A stretch of DNA of 64,000 nucleotides, taken from NCBI GenBank assembly GCA_947034885.2, contig OX344754.2:9059001-9123000 (forward strand), read 5' to 3'. The notes under the pieces were generated by a model. It made no database searches. It saw only the letters and a program-made list of their open reading frames with translations, and was not told where the DNA came from. The first letter of the stretch is position 1; each line of letters opens with the position of its first letter. A program made the translations under genes and the position numbers. Below are positions 34,991-48,511 of this stretch, one piece after another. The DNA comes from Thuidium tamariscinum. Lineage: Eukaryota > Streptophyta > Bryopsida > Hypnales > Thuidiaceae.

Positions 34991-36280
34991 TTATAAAATA
35001 AATTTTGACATGGCAATGTTTTGACAACATCAAACTGTTGAGGACACATCTTCCTATACTCCAAGAACCTACTAATTTGTATACAACATGCAACTAAAAT
35101 CTCATACTGGAATCTTTTCAATCAAATCAATAGAAACATGTCCCAAATGAACATGTTATCTCCATATCCCCAAATATGGCAAATTTAGTTAAAATCTTAT
35201 GCCATTTTTCAAACCACACAACCTAAACTAAAAACTGACATCTAGGAAGGGTATAGATTTGAAACATCTAAGACACATGCAGATTCCTAAAATCTATGAT
35301 TCAATAAGATTTCAAACCATATGGTTTGAAACATCTTGGACTAATGTAGATTTAGGACATCTACAACGCATATAGATTTCAAACATCTATAACAGTTTTA
35401 GATTTCAAACCGCACAGTCTGAAGTATGAAAAGTGCCAACCTAATGGAATACTGCCATTTCAATGAAATTCGCCATAAATCTACTACCGCATGAAAAATG
35501 AGAAAGAAGGAATGAATTGGTACCAACAAATTACTGCGTTCTGTGCGTGAGAAAAGATTGAAGCACTTCGTCGCAGCCACTGTCGGCAGACCGTTCCAAG
35601 CGCGCTGATTTCTTCAATTTACATACCGACAATCAGTGGTGTTCTTGAGTAGATCGAAGTGTTTCACTTCCACTTAAGTAAAGACTGCACCACCACCTCT
35701 ACGCAGCTGCAGATGCCGCACACATACCAACGCTTGCACGTACCCTCACCTCCCAACAAGCTCGTCCAGGCGATGAAATCAAAAGACTCCAACCATCCAA
35801 CTTCGCAGAAACAGAAGTACAGCGCGGGGTCTTCGAAACAAACTATCGATCTCCTCTAGCTGGAACAGATACTAGCTTGCACCCACTAAAGCTCCTCTCA
35901 ACAGGCACCCCACCAGGACTCGAGACCAAGTTTCGCAAACACCAGGTCTTCCAAACGACAGAGCTAGAGAGACGGCCCCGAGCGAAACATTCCAGGAGCG
36001 AAGTAATGGTAGATCGACGGGCTGGCAGGAAGGACGCGGTTGAAGGACTACAGCTAGCCTGCCTTCCCGGAAAGTCTGAGAACGTGCACTGTACTGAATC
36101 ACTGATCGATCAAGTCATCAAGTGGGTTGGGCCATCATGGAGCGCAGATGGAGTTGTAAAGTGTTTCGAATCTAATAATGGGGATTCTCCATTTCTTTAA
36201 TGATAAAACTGACACAACAACAGAGTCTGGTGCGGTGGAGTCAGCTCCGTTTCTTCCAGGAAAAAACTTGGAAAATTTGA
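34991..36280. repeat. Moderate-GC dispersed repeat, copy B (about 35490-36280)
   Basis: From about 35490 it aligns with 5520-6400 (copy A), including 'ccaacaaatt.ctgcgttct', 'gcacttcgt.gcagc', 'gaaaagtctgacaaag'-like text and the closing 'aaaacttggaaaat.tgagttc'. Frames at 35659-35859 and 35877-36200 do not resemble known proteins and differ in reading frame from their counterparts in copy A, which argues against coding. Confidence 0.6.
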
Positions 36281-36396
36281 GTTCACATTTTTTTTTTTTT
36301 TTGAAACAAATGAAACGGAATTTCATTGCAAAATAGAAATACAGGGAACGCCAGCCACAAGTGGCCTGGCGGGACAGACAGACACTGTTCACATTT
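36281..36396 (-). mobile_element. 5'-truncated LINE-like tail with poly(A) and target duplication
   Basis: On the minus strand a stretch of about 80 bp ends with 'gcaatgaaattccgtttcat' and a poly(A) run of about 16. It is bracketed by the 10-bp direct repeat GTTCACATTT (36281-36290 and 36387-36396). A poly(A) tail, severe 5' truncation and a variable-length duplication are the signature of LINE-type target-primed integration. It inserted into dispersed repeat copy B. Confidence 0.8.
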
Positions 36397-37957
36397 GGGT
36401 CAGGGTGACATGCAGCTCAGAATTAACCACTCAACAACAGGGGCAGCTCTTTGTACAGTGATCAGCATTGGTGAAAATTTTGGAGCTTTTGATCCCCCTA
36501 CCCTGCACATACTGTACCTCACTTGACCTACGAATATGCTGACATCGTACCCCCAATCTCCTGGAGATTTCCACCTGCTTTCCTAGCTGCACTGGAAGTC
36601 TGGAACAGTCGGTATGCGACTACAGCATGTGCCACATATTTTTAGTTATTTTTTTGAAATGCATGCCACAGATTTCAGTGAAGTTGAGTACATTAAAATA
36701 CTCCGAATGGAGGCAGACAATTCCGGGTTCTCATCTCCCCAGATTATTGGCCCTGTAACTTGCCTCGACCAAGTACCGACGATTTCAGTTTCGTGACAAT
36801 TCCCGTCACACTAACTGAGAAGAAGATGGAACCCGGGAGCCTCACGGTTTGCTACCACGCTGTCGTAATATCAAGAAAAGGAGTGACATACTGACATGTA
36901 CAAATTTTCAAGTGCACATTTACCTCCGGTTACCACAATAACGCGGTAGTCTTAGTACTCTGGTTTATGCTTTTCGAGTGCGTGACACTGTTCACAATTA
37001 CTTGGAAGGAACATTACTGAATTGTATTAATTTCCAAACAAATCAGTTTTTTTATAGTGAAGCTAATTTGCAATGACACTGATACTCCACCCACCCACCC
37101 CCGACCCCTACAGGACGAAATTAAACAATAAAAGAAAAAAATTAAGTCAGTCAGACACTGGCAATGCGTCCAATAATGGAGGAAAAGGGTGGATCTGTTA
37201 CCAGATTAGCTGAAAATGCGCTCAGGAAAGCTCGACTTTGTCGAATCCCAATTACGAAGTTATTTCAGAAGCTACGAATTCGCAACATAAGATTACAACA
37301 GTACATCTGTGATAATACTCTTGATATAAATCAATGCAATTGGTGACGGACCTCATCTCCAACATTCCATTCTAGGCAATTTGAGCACAGCAGAAAGAGC
37401 CCCGAAAACATCACCAGCCCAGTGGGATAATCACATTTGAACCAAATTCGAAGTTGTTTACCGTAATCCTTCACGCTGAGAAACCAAAAGAAATATGACC
37501 ATAGAACCTCATGGGCAGCGAGGTTGTGTCCGACTTGAATGCAACCAAAAGGAAAAAAAATGCGACTGCTAATCAATCACGACGGTCTGCATTTAAACGT
37601 CATGTAGTTTACAAGCCCACAATCTCTCGAATCAAAAGAGCTGAATGGAATCCCAACAGCTCGCTTGCAATGCACCGACGTTACAGCAGAGACTCGATGC
37701 CAGAAAAGAGATAAGGTGTACTGCCGTTACTTTCATTGTGTTCAATAATGTCAACGGGAGTCCTGCCACGCTAAGCACCGCGTAACCACCAATACAACAG
37801 AGTCCAATCTAATGTTCCAAGCGTTCACAAAAGAGCAGCCAGTTCCACTGGGAATCACTAAAAATGACAAGATCATGGATCCTGTATTTAGGCCTAATTT
37901 CCAAATTTTTCCCTATATCCAACTGGAAAGAATGGCCTCCGATCATACAATTCATCG
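36397..37957. other. 3' flank of the sterol reductase gene
   Basis: Moderate-GC sequence. The first part (36400-36450) continues dispersed repeat B ('cagaattaaccactcaacaa'). The rest probably includes the 3' UTR of the minus-strand reductase near 37.9 kb. No canonical AATAAA was found just past the stop. No other gene recognised. Confidence 0.45.
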
Positions 37958-40900
37958 CTAATAAATATGAGGGAGGATCTTGTAAGGAACTTTAGTCTTG
38001 TATTCGTCCCAGAACTTCTTGTACCTGTTCACGAGCCCAACAATGTCCATTAGTTCGGCTACTGTAGCATAGCCAATCTCCGCATGCGTCACAAGCGAAT
38101 AACATGTGAGTGTGCAAGACATTTCTGGACTGCCCTGATGAACTAGAAATAGCTCAGAAATAGTAATACTCACTTTGCTTGGCATCGATGGTCATCACGC
38201 TCAGCACGGTCTACAAGAAGTATCGTCACATAGATCACATAGAAGTACGGTAGAGGCTGTGGCACAAACAAACATCAGTCAAATTCGCAAACACTGCAAT
38301 CTATACGATTCTCAAACCCTAAATGCATAACTAACCAACAGTAGCCTCAGCTACTCATAGAGGCTCTCCAATCACATGTATTACTTCATGTGCATTTTAG
38401 AACGACACCAGGAGCGCCAGCAGTGAAATACTCACTTGACTGAAAAGGGCCGGAACAGTCCAAAAGAAAGATGCTGCAATTTCGGGTGCATAGTGGAAAT
38501 GCCGAGCCAAGGCCCACCTGTGAAATTCTCATACAAGACCACCCGTTCAGAGTCAACTAAACGAAGCAAATATCTTTGAGAAATGGTGCTGCAAAAATAA
38601 GTTAGGACACAGAAAACCTCGAGAGGGACTGCACAGGGACAAAACATACCAGCCTGACACCAACAGAAGGCTTTTCTTTTTCTCTCCTTTCTCTGTCACA
38701 TAGGTTGCTTCGATCTGCACAACGTATATTCATACAAAATTACTTTGATGGCCATTGCTGAAATCGATGGAAACGGAACATCGTCAAAACCTGGCCATGC
38801 CAAGCCACCAACTATCACGCAATCCCCGCATGCAAAGCAATAGCAAGAAAGAAAGTAGCATAAAATGCCTACCTTTACTGTACATTCCACGAGATTCCCA
38901 TCAATGTGAAACCGTAAAGTAGTCTAAGAGTCCTAGAGTTCGTCCAGGAATTCAAATATAAATCTTGCTGTCTGCCAACATCACAACTAACATGAGAAGC
39001 AAACACAAAAACTAGGATACCTTGTTCGGAATTTTTCCCCACACTTTCTCCTTTCCATTTGTTTTACGAAACTGCTGTCGCTGGAGGTCAGCGTCGTAGT
39101 TTACCCAGATACATAATAAGCCTGCGGCCATAATTGTTGCTGCCAGCTGCAAAGAATTTCATGTACCGAACACTCGTCAGTCAATTGGATTCAAATCATA
39201 GGACTGCTGGAAATAGGAAACTGGTCAAAATTTCGATAGAGTTGAATACTAAACGTCATTGAAGACCTAAGCACGTACTATTCAGTAATAATAACAGATC
39301 TGAAAACAGGGTCAGGATACATACAGGCGTGCCAAGCTCCACAGGGTGATTCACGAGATACAAGGCTGGTGACGTGTACACAGACGGCACCCACACTAAA
39401 CAACCCCACACGATGTAGAATCCAGCTGCAAGTCCGCCAAACAAAGAAGAGCTGAAAACTTCCATTTCAAAAACGGCACTGACGAAGTGCTGTGGGTTTC
39501 CATATACAAATAAACATCTATTCAACAATTCGAAGCCACATTCAGCGTTTGCTTTCTCCTTAGTACGTTTGAGACAGAAATCGAAACGAACCTCGATCGT
39601 GTGCAATATCCATGGAGTTCCAATACCCTGCTTCCCACCAGAAGAACTTTGTAATATATGCTAGCATCAACAATACACTGACAGCCATCGAATCTGAAAG
39701 CCTTCCGTATAACTCGATCTGCCAATGAATCCAAAGAAACATTATGTCAGTAGCCATCCCATCCTCACTTTCAACAGTTCTGCACTGGTAATACTTTCTA
39801 CGATAAAGCATTTTCTTATGAAACATGACTCAAGCTTCTATGAAAGTGCAGCACTCTCGAACGGGAGAGTAATATTATCATTTTCAGTAAGCTTAATTCT
39901 GTTCTCCATATGACTGTCCATTCAGTTCTAGAGGTCAGTCACAGGTATAAAGCTCAATAAATTGCATTAGATAAACAAATACCTGCTTGACACCGTAGCT
40001 CACAATCAAGACCGCCCAACTCATCATGCCAAATCGACAGTTGGTGAAGACCTTGATGTCAAAGTTGGGCCCTATCCTTGGGTACAACTCCATTCCCTGT
40101 CATCAGAAGCCAGATTAGGCACTGACTTCTAAGATTAAAAACGTACTCAAAACGTGAGAAGAAGTGGTAAAAGCAGAGCAGTGATGACACGTACCCAGAA
40201 AAAATCCACAAGCAGATTGCCAGATGAACCCCAGTCGGGTGATGACGGGAACAGGTGACCCTGAGATGACACAAAAGCAGTGTGCTCAAGTCAAAATGCA
40301 TAGCGAATCGTGGATACTCTCGATGCAACTTAAAACACTCAGTCAGTCACCCAGGTGAAGATCTGGTACTCCAGGGTTTTACTCCGAGGTCTGACTACCG
40401 TAGTACAGGCTTCAGATCTACCATGTCGAAGGGGTGACACCTTTTTATTATAGAAATTCTGTTTGACACAAAAGGATCGCTCACAAAATTAATTTCCTCG
40501 AGAATCACGAAGGATCACGCTACAAATTTCAAGGCCTTCCACTTGGTCAACAGAGTGACTCAGACCACAACAATGAAAATAGGAGGGTGGCAATTGGTGT
40601 AGGCCTTAGTCCCGCTCTTTTTAATTGCCTAAAGTTTTCTGGAGCACATTTCAGAAACAGATGTCGGTGATGACCGACTCACCTTCACATACAGCAAGCA
40701 GCAGATGAAGGAACTCCCAACAACAAGAGTAGAAATTATTTCGCCAAGATGATCATATACGATTGCCGGATTAAAATGCCCAGTCCTGTGAACCACAATC
40801 GAAACAGTCGAATCACAAATATCAGAGATGGCCACTTTGATCATCCTCGCTGGATTCAGCGGCTTAAGACTAATATTACTTTGAAACTATCACTCCATGG

Positions 40901-42788
40901 GTATGAAGTGGACGAATTATCCACCGAAATCACCTGAAAATTCGGGATATGCTTCACAGTTACTCCGTATATAGCAAGTCTAACAACGATTGCACAATTC
41001 ATACATGTACAGTAAAGAAATCCACCTTACTTGCACATTACATAGTAAGTCACCAGAGTGATAACGTAGCACAGAAACCCATTGTTCTGCAAAGCAACAA
41101 CAACAATAATTCACCAACTTGAAGTCAGCGTTCCAAACATAAAATAGTCACGAACTTGAATCGAAAAGTTGAGAAACATTCATCTGAGGAGGTTGGTGAC
41201 AATAAAGTGCAATCAGAAAGATGATTATTGCTTAACTACTGGTGAAATCAGATTTTCAAAAGTGAATTATTGATGATTTAATCTGTTTACACTCCGAAGA
41301 CATAAAATCGAGATGTACACTGCAAACATATACCCAAGTTTCAGGTATTCCTTGCTTACTCTCAGTTTAACCCATAATTATCTCTGGGCACGTGGGCAAG
41401 GCTTGAGCATCAGAGGGAATCCTAACTTTCACACCTTGTAAACTGGGCGATTTCCAGCTGGTGAAACAGGCCCGACGTGAGTCCCACCGGGCACATATAG
41501 CTGCAAAAATGCTTCAAAAGCCCCAAAACTCAATATAATCTCCAGGGCATACAAAGTAGGCATGGGCCACGTCTTCAAAACGCCAACGACCCCCTCCAGT
41601 TTGCAAAGTTCGTAAAACCTTGCAGCAGATCCATCAAGGTTCACCATAGTGTGCCACCTGATTCAAGAAAAGAAACCGCAATAAGCCTAGGAAAACCCCA
41701 TGACTACATTCAATGAAATACATTCCACAACTAATATATATCCTTCCACCAACTTAACGATAGAAACTGCACAGCACCCGAAAATCGAGAATGACCGCAA
41801 ATTTGAACTTAATGAGAGAGACCAATAGAGCTAAGCAGAAAGTATAGTTGATCTTTACCTCAATGAATGCAATTTGATCCCTACTCGCTTTCATATCTAC
41901 ATCCATGGGAACAATCCCAGTTCAGGAGCCTAAAGCTTCGAACTACATTAAAAGCTTATAATTGAACTCAACCCTAATTCAGATTCCTTATTGAACCACC
42001 AAAAAAAGGTTTGCCAATACCTATTCACAACAGTATTAGTCAGATTCAAGCCTACTTTATGACCGACATGGCCTTGAATGACCCGTATAGGATGATTCTC
42101 TTGTCAAATTTGCCGAGTTCTTCTGCCCACAAAGTATGCAGGGAACCAGGAACGACCACGACTGTAAACCTAATGAGAAAAACCGCTACCAATAATCCAA
42201 GTCTCTTAGCTTAATGAAGACCAGTCCTAAGCATTTTAATTGCACACTTTAACCAAATAATCCCAGAGGACGACTTCAAAGCTTCGTGCGACACCGTAAC
42301 CACAACCCCCACATTACAAAAAGAAAACTCCCATACGACATTTTCGGAACCAAGACTGAAAACCACCAATGGAAACCTATCCAGTACCGCCATGCAGAAG
42401 TATCGTGAATATTTGAATATTCTCAACACGATCTGATCTTTCGCATATCCAAACAAATATACAATCCCAGTCGAGGCGTTTGAACCTTCATACATGTTAC
42501 ATTGTAACCACATTGCTGAACCCTCAGTCGACAACGCGAAAGGCGCCAATGGAACAGAGCAGAGCAGAGCAAACAATCAAAGGAAGAACGAAACTGACTG
42601 CGTGGTACCAGAGACAGAGCAAAAAAGAAAAGCGGCGTCACTTACAAAAACAGGACGAACGCCGGGCAAATCGTGATCATCGCAATCATGGAGATGTACG
42701 TCACTCCATTGGAATGCGCACTGATCTCCTGGTGCTTCTGATACTGCGACATCGGGCGCTTCGTCGCCACCTCCACCTGCACCCCCAT
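37958..42788 (-). CDS. DWF5: 7-dehydrocholesterol reductase (sterol delta-7 reductase), 13 exons, 451 aa
   Basis: NADPH-dependent reduction of the C7-C8 double bond of delta-5,7 sterols in the ER, in phytosterol/brassinosteroid precursor synthesis (ERG4/ERG24 family). Coding exons: 42788-42646, 41657-41435, 41086-41031, 40785-40683, 40260-40195, 40096-39983, 39718-39592, 39425-39325, 39146-39021, 38714-38650, 38517-38436, 38256-38174, 38024-37958. All borders are GT-AG and phases join, giving 1356 nt. Family landmarks are NPAIVYDHLGE (146-156), GMELYPRIG (198-206), FFWWEAGYWN (260-269), MDIAHDRAGFYIVWGCLVW following, LLLVSGWWALARHFHY (about 369-384) and the C-terminus ending KILPHIY. Length is close to Arabidopsis DWF5 (432 aa), the extra being mostly N-terminal. 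Multiple hydrophobic segments fit a polytopic ER enzyme. Introns range from about 90 to about 990 bp. The start ATG at 42788 opens exon 1 (MGVQVEVATK). No disabling change was found, so this looks functional. Confidence 0.95.
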
Positions 42789-45113
42789 TGCTACAGATCC
42801 TCAAAACGGAAGGCGAAAAACGCCAAACACGCAATTGCAAGTGCTCGCAGGAGCGCCTTGCAATGCAAAATGCAACCCCGAAGAATCGGCGCGTCAATGT
42901 CGCAGCCACAGGCTTGCGCGCCTTGTCACGAAGAAGCCACGACAGAAGCTCGAAGTTCGGAGCTACGGACATGGCTTTCGCAAGTGAGACTTTGTGACAC
43001 CACTCAGGGTGTCAATGTAATGACAGGGTATCGAGCAAATACTCGGGAGAGTTGCTTCCCGGTCATCAACCTCTGTGGTATTTTCTGGCACACAACGTTT
43101 GTGTCAGAAGATCTCTGATTCTACTGAACAGGCAGGCCGTGGTGGGTACAGCAGGAACGTTAAATCCTGTCTTCGAAAGTGGGCCCAGCAGGATGCATTT
43201 ACAGTACCTCGGGGAAAATACAGCAATTTTTTATTTTTTTGCAAACATACATATATTTTGTAAAGTACTGATATCATATTTGCAATCAGAGACCCCAAAT
43301 TACACGGGAAAGGCTAAGAACATCCCCTTGACATGGCACTCAATAGGGGGGCTTTTTTTCACTTTTAATCCAAAGAACCCAAAATTTATCCTGTTGGTCC
43401 CACCTTCAAAAGGAAGATTTCACAACATTGCTAACAGTTGCTAAGAGATTCCCTTTTTCTTCCTGCAAAAGTGGGGAGCCCCCAGCATTGCAACTTCCCA
43501 AGTCACTTTACCCATTCAACCAATTACATTGGCCTAATAGCAGGGTTCTTTTTTCTAGCTCCAAGGTACTACAGTCATAGTGTTTTGGCACTATCACAGT
43601 GGTTCAAATTTGAAGGGACCATCCTTCATTCCTGCATGGTGTATTACTACAGTTGCCCTTGGTGCCAGAAAAAAAAACCTAATAGTAGTTTGCAACACTT
43701 GTCTGGCTGCAAGCGGTGAGTAGCTCCCCATCTCCTCAACCAATCATTCCTTTGAATTATAATTGAAGTTTTGGTCAGGGATCCCGGGGGATTATGCCTT
43801 CTCTATCAGGCAGAGAACTCCCCTATTTAACTGCGTTCAGGTACCGTCCTGCGTGGGTCAGTTACAGGGCAGAGCGTCACAGCCGGCACTTGATGTCTGA
43901 TACTCTGGTAAGCTTGCCAAACCTCCTGGAAACCCTGCCAGGTATCAATCAACCTCCTGGGTATTGAATGCTTGAATTCGCACGTCATGCGCTGCGGACC
44001 TGCGATCAGTGGAACTTCAGCTTCGTAAGTTCGTAGTAACTTAGGTGGACCTTTCCGTCTTGAGTTTGAACAATACTAGGCCCTTGAACGCCACGCTGGT
44101 GACTGTTGGAAAACACCCCTTCTGGAACCTTGTCTGTGATATCATTTTTTCAATTGGTCATTGGAGACTTTAGAAGAGTCCAACTTTCATGCAGGATCTT
44201 CCCTTTTCGCATAAAATTCAAAGGATGAACAATTGTACTTTTGTCCTACATATACTAGTCCACCTCCAAGGTTTTTTTGGGTTGTGTGTCAATTTGTTGG
44301 CTTTCAACTATTGGCTCAAATTTCGAGGGAGAGTGCCAAAGGGGTTAGAATTGTCAAGCCAAGCAAAATTTTGCTCAACAAAAAAATGCTAGCCCCCCCT
44401 CAATATTTGTTAACACTTGGGAGCAAGGAAACTTGTAACACTTATATGGTGTTAATACTTTTAACACTTACAAGGGATAGCATGACAATTTATAACACGT
44501 AGTACATAAATAACACTAATGTGACTTTGGAATTAACAACAATAGCACTTACATAAATAAAGGATGAAAATACATAAGAAATGAATGTTATCATTTATCT
44601 ATATATAACGGAAGAACAATTCTAAAGTTAGTAGTCTAATGAGATTCTTGTGAATGCCCAATGATACTAAAGGATCACTTTTCCTTCTTCACCACTAAAG
44701 TAAACTCAAAGCCCTTTTCCATTGTAGACCTAAATTTCCAACCTCTCTAAATCATCAAACATGAATCTACTACAAAATCATAACATTGCTCAAAGGACAC
44801 AACAGTAGAATATAATGAGGTTGATACAAGGCCAAGCTTGAAGTTTAAAACCCAAAGAAGCTAATGGAGTTTATAGCCATTTTATTTGTATGATGTAGAA
44901 TGTACAATGCATTGTGTGGAATGAATTATGTGTGAAAATATTATAAGCTATGTACATCACTATTAAGGCCAACTACAATATGATCTATAGAATATATTAT
45001 GGACATAGTTCATTTCATCCAAGTTATAAATTTTCAAAGCCCTGCTTTCATCAAAATTAATACTTATCAAGGTGAATATATTGAAGATGGGAGCATAATT
45101 TTTATGAATTCTC
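42789..45113. other. 5' flank of the reductase gene and moderate-GC intergenic DNA
   Basis: The first few hundred bases should hold the reductase promoter and 5' UTR; no clear TATA box was seen. A plus-strand frame (42480-43118) is antisense to exon 1 and not credible. The 43.7-44.1 kb stretch is unique, moderate-GC DNA without a recognisable gene. About 44150-44250 is a relic of the short TTAA-MITE subfamily ('aaaggatgaacaattgtact'). Confidence 0.4.
43159..43422. mobile_element. Small inverted-repeat element (GTTAAATCCT ends)
   Basis: The left end GTTAAATCCTGTC with following AAAGTGGGCCC is mirrored at the right by GGTCCCACCTTC...GGAAGATTTCAC. A related element lies at 46985-47282. Non-coding. 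Confidence 0.55.
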
Positions 45114-45117
45114 TTAA

Positions 45118-45656
45118 CCCCTAAAAGCCCAAGGGGTTGGGACAAAACACAAATGTGTTAAAAAATGTTAGTTATATAACTTTTTTGAAGTTAGTATCAA
45201 AGAAGATAATGTGAAGCACAAAATGTAGAAAGTATCTGTACGTTCAAAATTATAAAATTATTTTTAGATTCTCTTCAAATGAATTTCAAAGATATAACTT
45301 CAAAAATTCACCAAAAATATAATTTCTTTATTTAGTATATGAATTTTTTTTTATTGGTCAAAATTGTGTTTTTTATTGATTTGTAAAAAATACAAAAGAT
45401 CTAGTAATGAGACCATCAACACTTTCCCAAAATGATAAGGTTTTCAACACTAGGCAATTCTAAACCTTTTGTGCTATATCTCTTATCATTTTTGTTTGAC
45501 CATACTGTACTGATCTTAGTTTTGGATATAAATGTTGAAAGAAAACCCAATTTTTTCAAAACGAAAAAAAAAATTTGAAAAAAGTTTTTTTTTTCCCCAA
45601 AAATTCTGCCCGAAGTTGGGCAGCGACCAAAAAATGGTCGTTTGAGCGCTTAGGGG
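45118..45656 (-). mobile_element. TTAA-flanked element with intact ends
   Basis: Exact TTAA lies on both sides (45114-45117 and 45657-45660). The ends read CCCCTAAAAGCCCAAGG and, from the right, CCCCTAAGCGCTCAAACG. It is 539 bp and non-coding. Near the right end, 'gcgaccaaaaaatggtcg' is a short hairpin. Reverse-oriented relative of 21261-21804. The best-preserved ends of the group. Confidence 0.82.
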
Positions 45657-45660
45657 TTAA

Positions 45661-46984
45661 TAGTTAAAAATCAACACTTACTAGTATGTAATTTTTGATA
45701 TTTTGATGCTCTTGCAAATTCGTGCTACTTTTGAAAAATTCAAACTTCAAAAGTCTACATTCCTTCTAATACAACTTTGATAGTTTTATTCCCTCAAAGA
45801 TAAAGAGATAGTTGTAAATTTTAAAATGCAAGGATTTGTTACAAACTGCAACCTAGAAGAATATATATGGATGAATTGCAAACACGAATTGTAAATAATG
45901 ATCCTCATTTTATCAATTTGATTACACCTATAACAATTGCATCATCATTCATCAATAATATTTTAAACATTTGTTTATAAATCTTCTTAAAATTATGATT
46001 AGATTACATAAATAGAATATTTTAAAGTATTATGGAGTATTTAATAGTTTTTCAATAATTTATTATTGTACTAGTGGTCATTTTAAAACATTCCTATCTA
46101 GCTCATTTATTAATTTGTGAGATCCCATTTGACATTTTGGAGACAACATGGATTTTAGGCAAGTTCTTGTAAGCTGAATTTGAGGTCAAACTTTTTCATA
46201 AGATAGAAGAACTTCTTAGATTTTTGGAAATGTAATTTTTATTTCAATTAGTTCTCGGAAACAAAAGTTTACCTCAAAATAAAATAAAATTTTTAACTAA
46301 ATTTGGCATTTAGAACAAAAAATCGACAAAAATTTGAAACAAAAAATTTGAAACATTGTTTTCATTATATTCTATTATATTCTTGTCTACATGTAGAGCT
46401 TTGATTCATTTCATTTGGATTCATAATGTGAAAGTTACAGAACATCTTGTCTTGTAGGCAATCAAACTATATTTTTGAAATGAAAAAAATAATGTCTAGG
46501 GTTTTGTTTTTTAGTGCAATTTTTACAATGGTTCAAAACAAAAGTTCCACAAGCAATGACACAACTCACTGTTGGTTACAATACACAAGCTTACGTTACA
46601 CACAAGGTAAGGTAGGAGGTCCATAAATTGACCATATAAGGGTTGGAACTGAATTTTTGGGGGTAAAACATCTTGAAATATTTTTCAATGAATTTTCCTT
46701 GAAAGACAAGTAGAATAGGCATTTAACCCAAGCCGTTTCATATTTTTTGGAGTTTTTTGGAATTAGTTATGAATTTCTGAAGTCAATGTGGCATAGGGCT
46801 CCAAAACCACCCCCACCCTAAAATGTACACTTTTTGTACATTCTTGTAAAGATTAAAAAACATCATGTACAAATAATGTACATTTTAGAAGGTAGACAAT
46901 TTTGGAGCATGGGTGGTTCTCAAGCCTCTTACCTTATAGCAATAGACTCAAGCTTAGTCTTTTAGTGTTCAAAATTACTCCGAC
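45661..46984. other. AT-rich intergenic DNA
   Basis: No gene seen. About 46130-46440 is an inverted copy of the dispersed AT-rich family ('ggcaagttcttgta', 'ttgattcatttcatttgga'). Confidence 0.45.
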
Positions 46985-47282
46985 TTAGGGTAGGACGTTA
47001 AATCCTATCATTAAAGGTGGGCCCAATAGGATAAAATTTATATTACCTGTAGATAAAAGTAAAAAAGTCCCTATTTTGGGCCTTGTTTTGGAGTATGTTC
47101 TTCACTTGACCTAGTTAATTGAGGGTCTTTGATTGCAAATATGAATTCAGAATTTTTTTTTAAAACTTTGTGCACAAAATAAAAAATTTCAAGGTTTATC
47201 CCTAGGTTTATCCCTAGAGTAAATCCAACCTACTAGGCCCACCTTCAATGGTAGGATTTAATGTCTTCCCTCCCGGCTTAGG
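46985..47282. mobile_element. Small inverted-repeat element, relative of 43159-43422
   Basis: The left end 'cttagggtaggacgttaaat' followed by 'aaaggtgggccc' is mirrored on the right by 'ggcccaccttcaatgg' and 'ggatttaatgtcttccctcc'. About 300 bp. Non-coding. Confidence 0.7.
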
Positions 47283-48036
47283 TGGGTGTAGTGGGTGTTG
47301 TTGGGTGTTGTGTGTCCCTGCCAGAACACCTGTGGCTAGCAGGTTCATAATTTTACCTCTGCAGTGAAATTTCAGTTTGTTTCATTTGTGCGGAAAAAAG
47401 CAAAAAATTTACTCCATTTTTTATTTATTTATTTAAACAAACTGAACATAACATTCAGTAGCCCATAGAAGGACTACCTTCCCCTTTGTGAAGTCCCCAT
47501 CAACTAATTTCATCTGACATTTCTTGAAGTTTGCAACTTTAGTTACTGAATGGTGTGGAATATTCCTCACCATTTCATCTGCTGGATGGAATGGTGTGCA
47601 ATATTCCACACCTTTTCATCCACTAGAAGGCAGTGTGACAAGCTGCTACGGAATGTTATGTGAAACGAATTTCATTGTCTTTTTTTTTTTTTTTACTCAA
47701 ATGAATCCTTCTCCTCAGCCCGTCTCTCAGCATCATGTGGCCTTCAATGAGAGGAAGGATTTCACTGCAGGTCTGCCCAGCTCTCACTCACTGTTTGCCC
47801 TTTCTCAGACCAGCTTTTCACCTGCATGCCTGATGCCCAGTTGCCCACAATTGCTTCACTGACTGGCTTGTCTCTTTTCCAAGCAGCTCTGAGCTTCCAT
47901 CACACTGACAAATTCCAACCCAGTCGAAAAAAACAAAAACAAAAGACAAATCCCAACCCAAACTACAAGTTTGACAAGGGCTCATGGACCGCTCATTGAC
48001 CCTGGGCTCAAGCCAAGGTATAGGGCCTTTTCGGGT
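47283..48036. other. Moderate-GC intergenic DNA
   Basis: Contains an internal duplication ('ggtgtggaatattcctcaccatttcatc' type, near 47551 and 47592) and a poly(T) run near 47680. The frame 47524-47862 (+) resembles nothing known to me. Confidence 0.35.
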
Positions 48037-48040
48037 TTAA

Positions 48041-48507
48041 CCCATTAAGGATCGGTCAACCACTTTTTGGTTGATTTATATCAACACATTTGCAGTGGTA
48101 GTCAAAGTTTTAGAATGAATTTGGAAGGGGACAGTTGTGGAGAATGAGAAATCAAATGCATTGGGACAAGAATTACAACAATCTGTACTAGCATGTGGTT
48201 TAGGGGTTGAAAAAAATGACCACATAGGGGCTGAAGATACAAAAAACTTCCAACATGAGAACCTTCCAACCCTAATTTCAAGGATGAATAGTTTATCATA
48301 ATTATTTTTCATTCTTTTTATCATTGGTGACTTATACTAGACCAAAGTTGCCAAAAAAATTTACATAGAGGCCCCAATATTCAAAGCAATTTCATTTGTA
48401 TGATTAGATCTTCAGAATGCATAACATTTCAACATTGTTTTCCATGTTTAGCTTGGGGCTAAAAAATGTTTTGCTTGCCTCCAAAATCAACCATGATTGT
48501 TAATGGG
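48041..48507. mobile_element. TTAA-flanked element (first of three in a chain)
   Basis: TTAA at 48037-48040 precedes CCCATTAAGGATCGG. The right end, reverse complemented, reads CCCATTAACAATCATGG and abuts TTAA at 48508-48511. Inside, 'cggtcaaccactttttggttg' near the left pairs with 'aaaatcaaccatgatt' at the right. A decayed relative lies at 33709-34080. Confidence 0.75.
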
Positions 48508-48511
48508 TTAA

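Noticed and set aside
42480..43118. 212-codon plus-strand frame
   Set aside because: It runs antisense across exon 1 of the sterol reductase and its 5' flank. The minus-strand exon is supported by family similarity and splice phase, whereas this frame resembles nothing.
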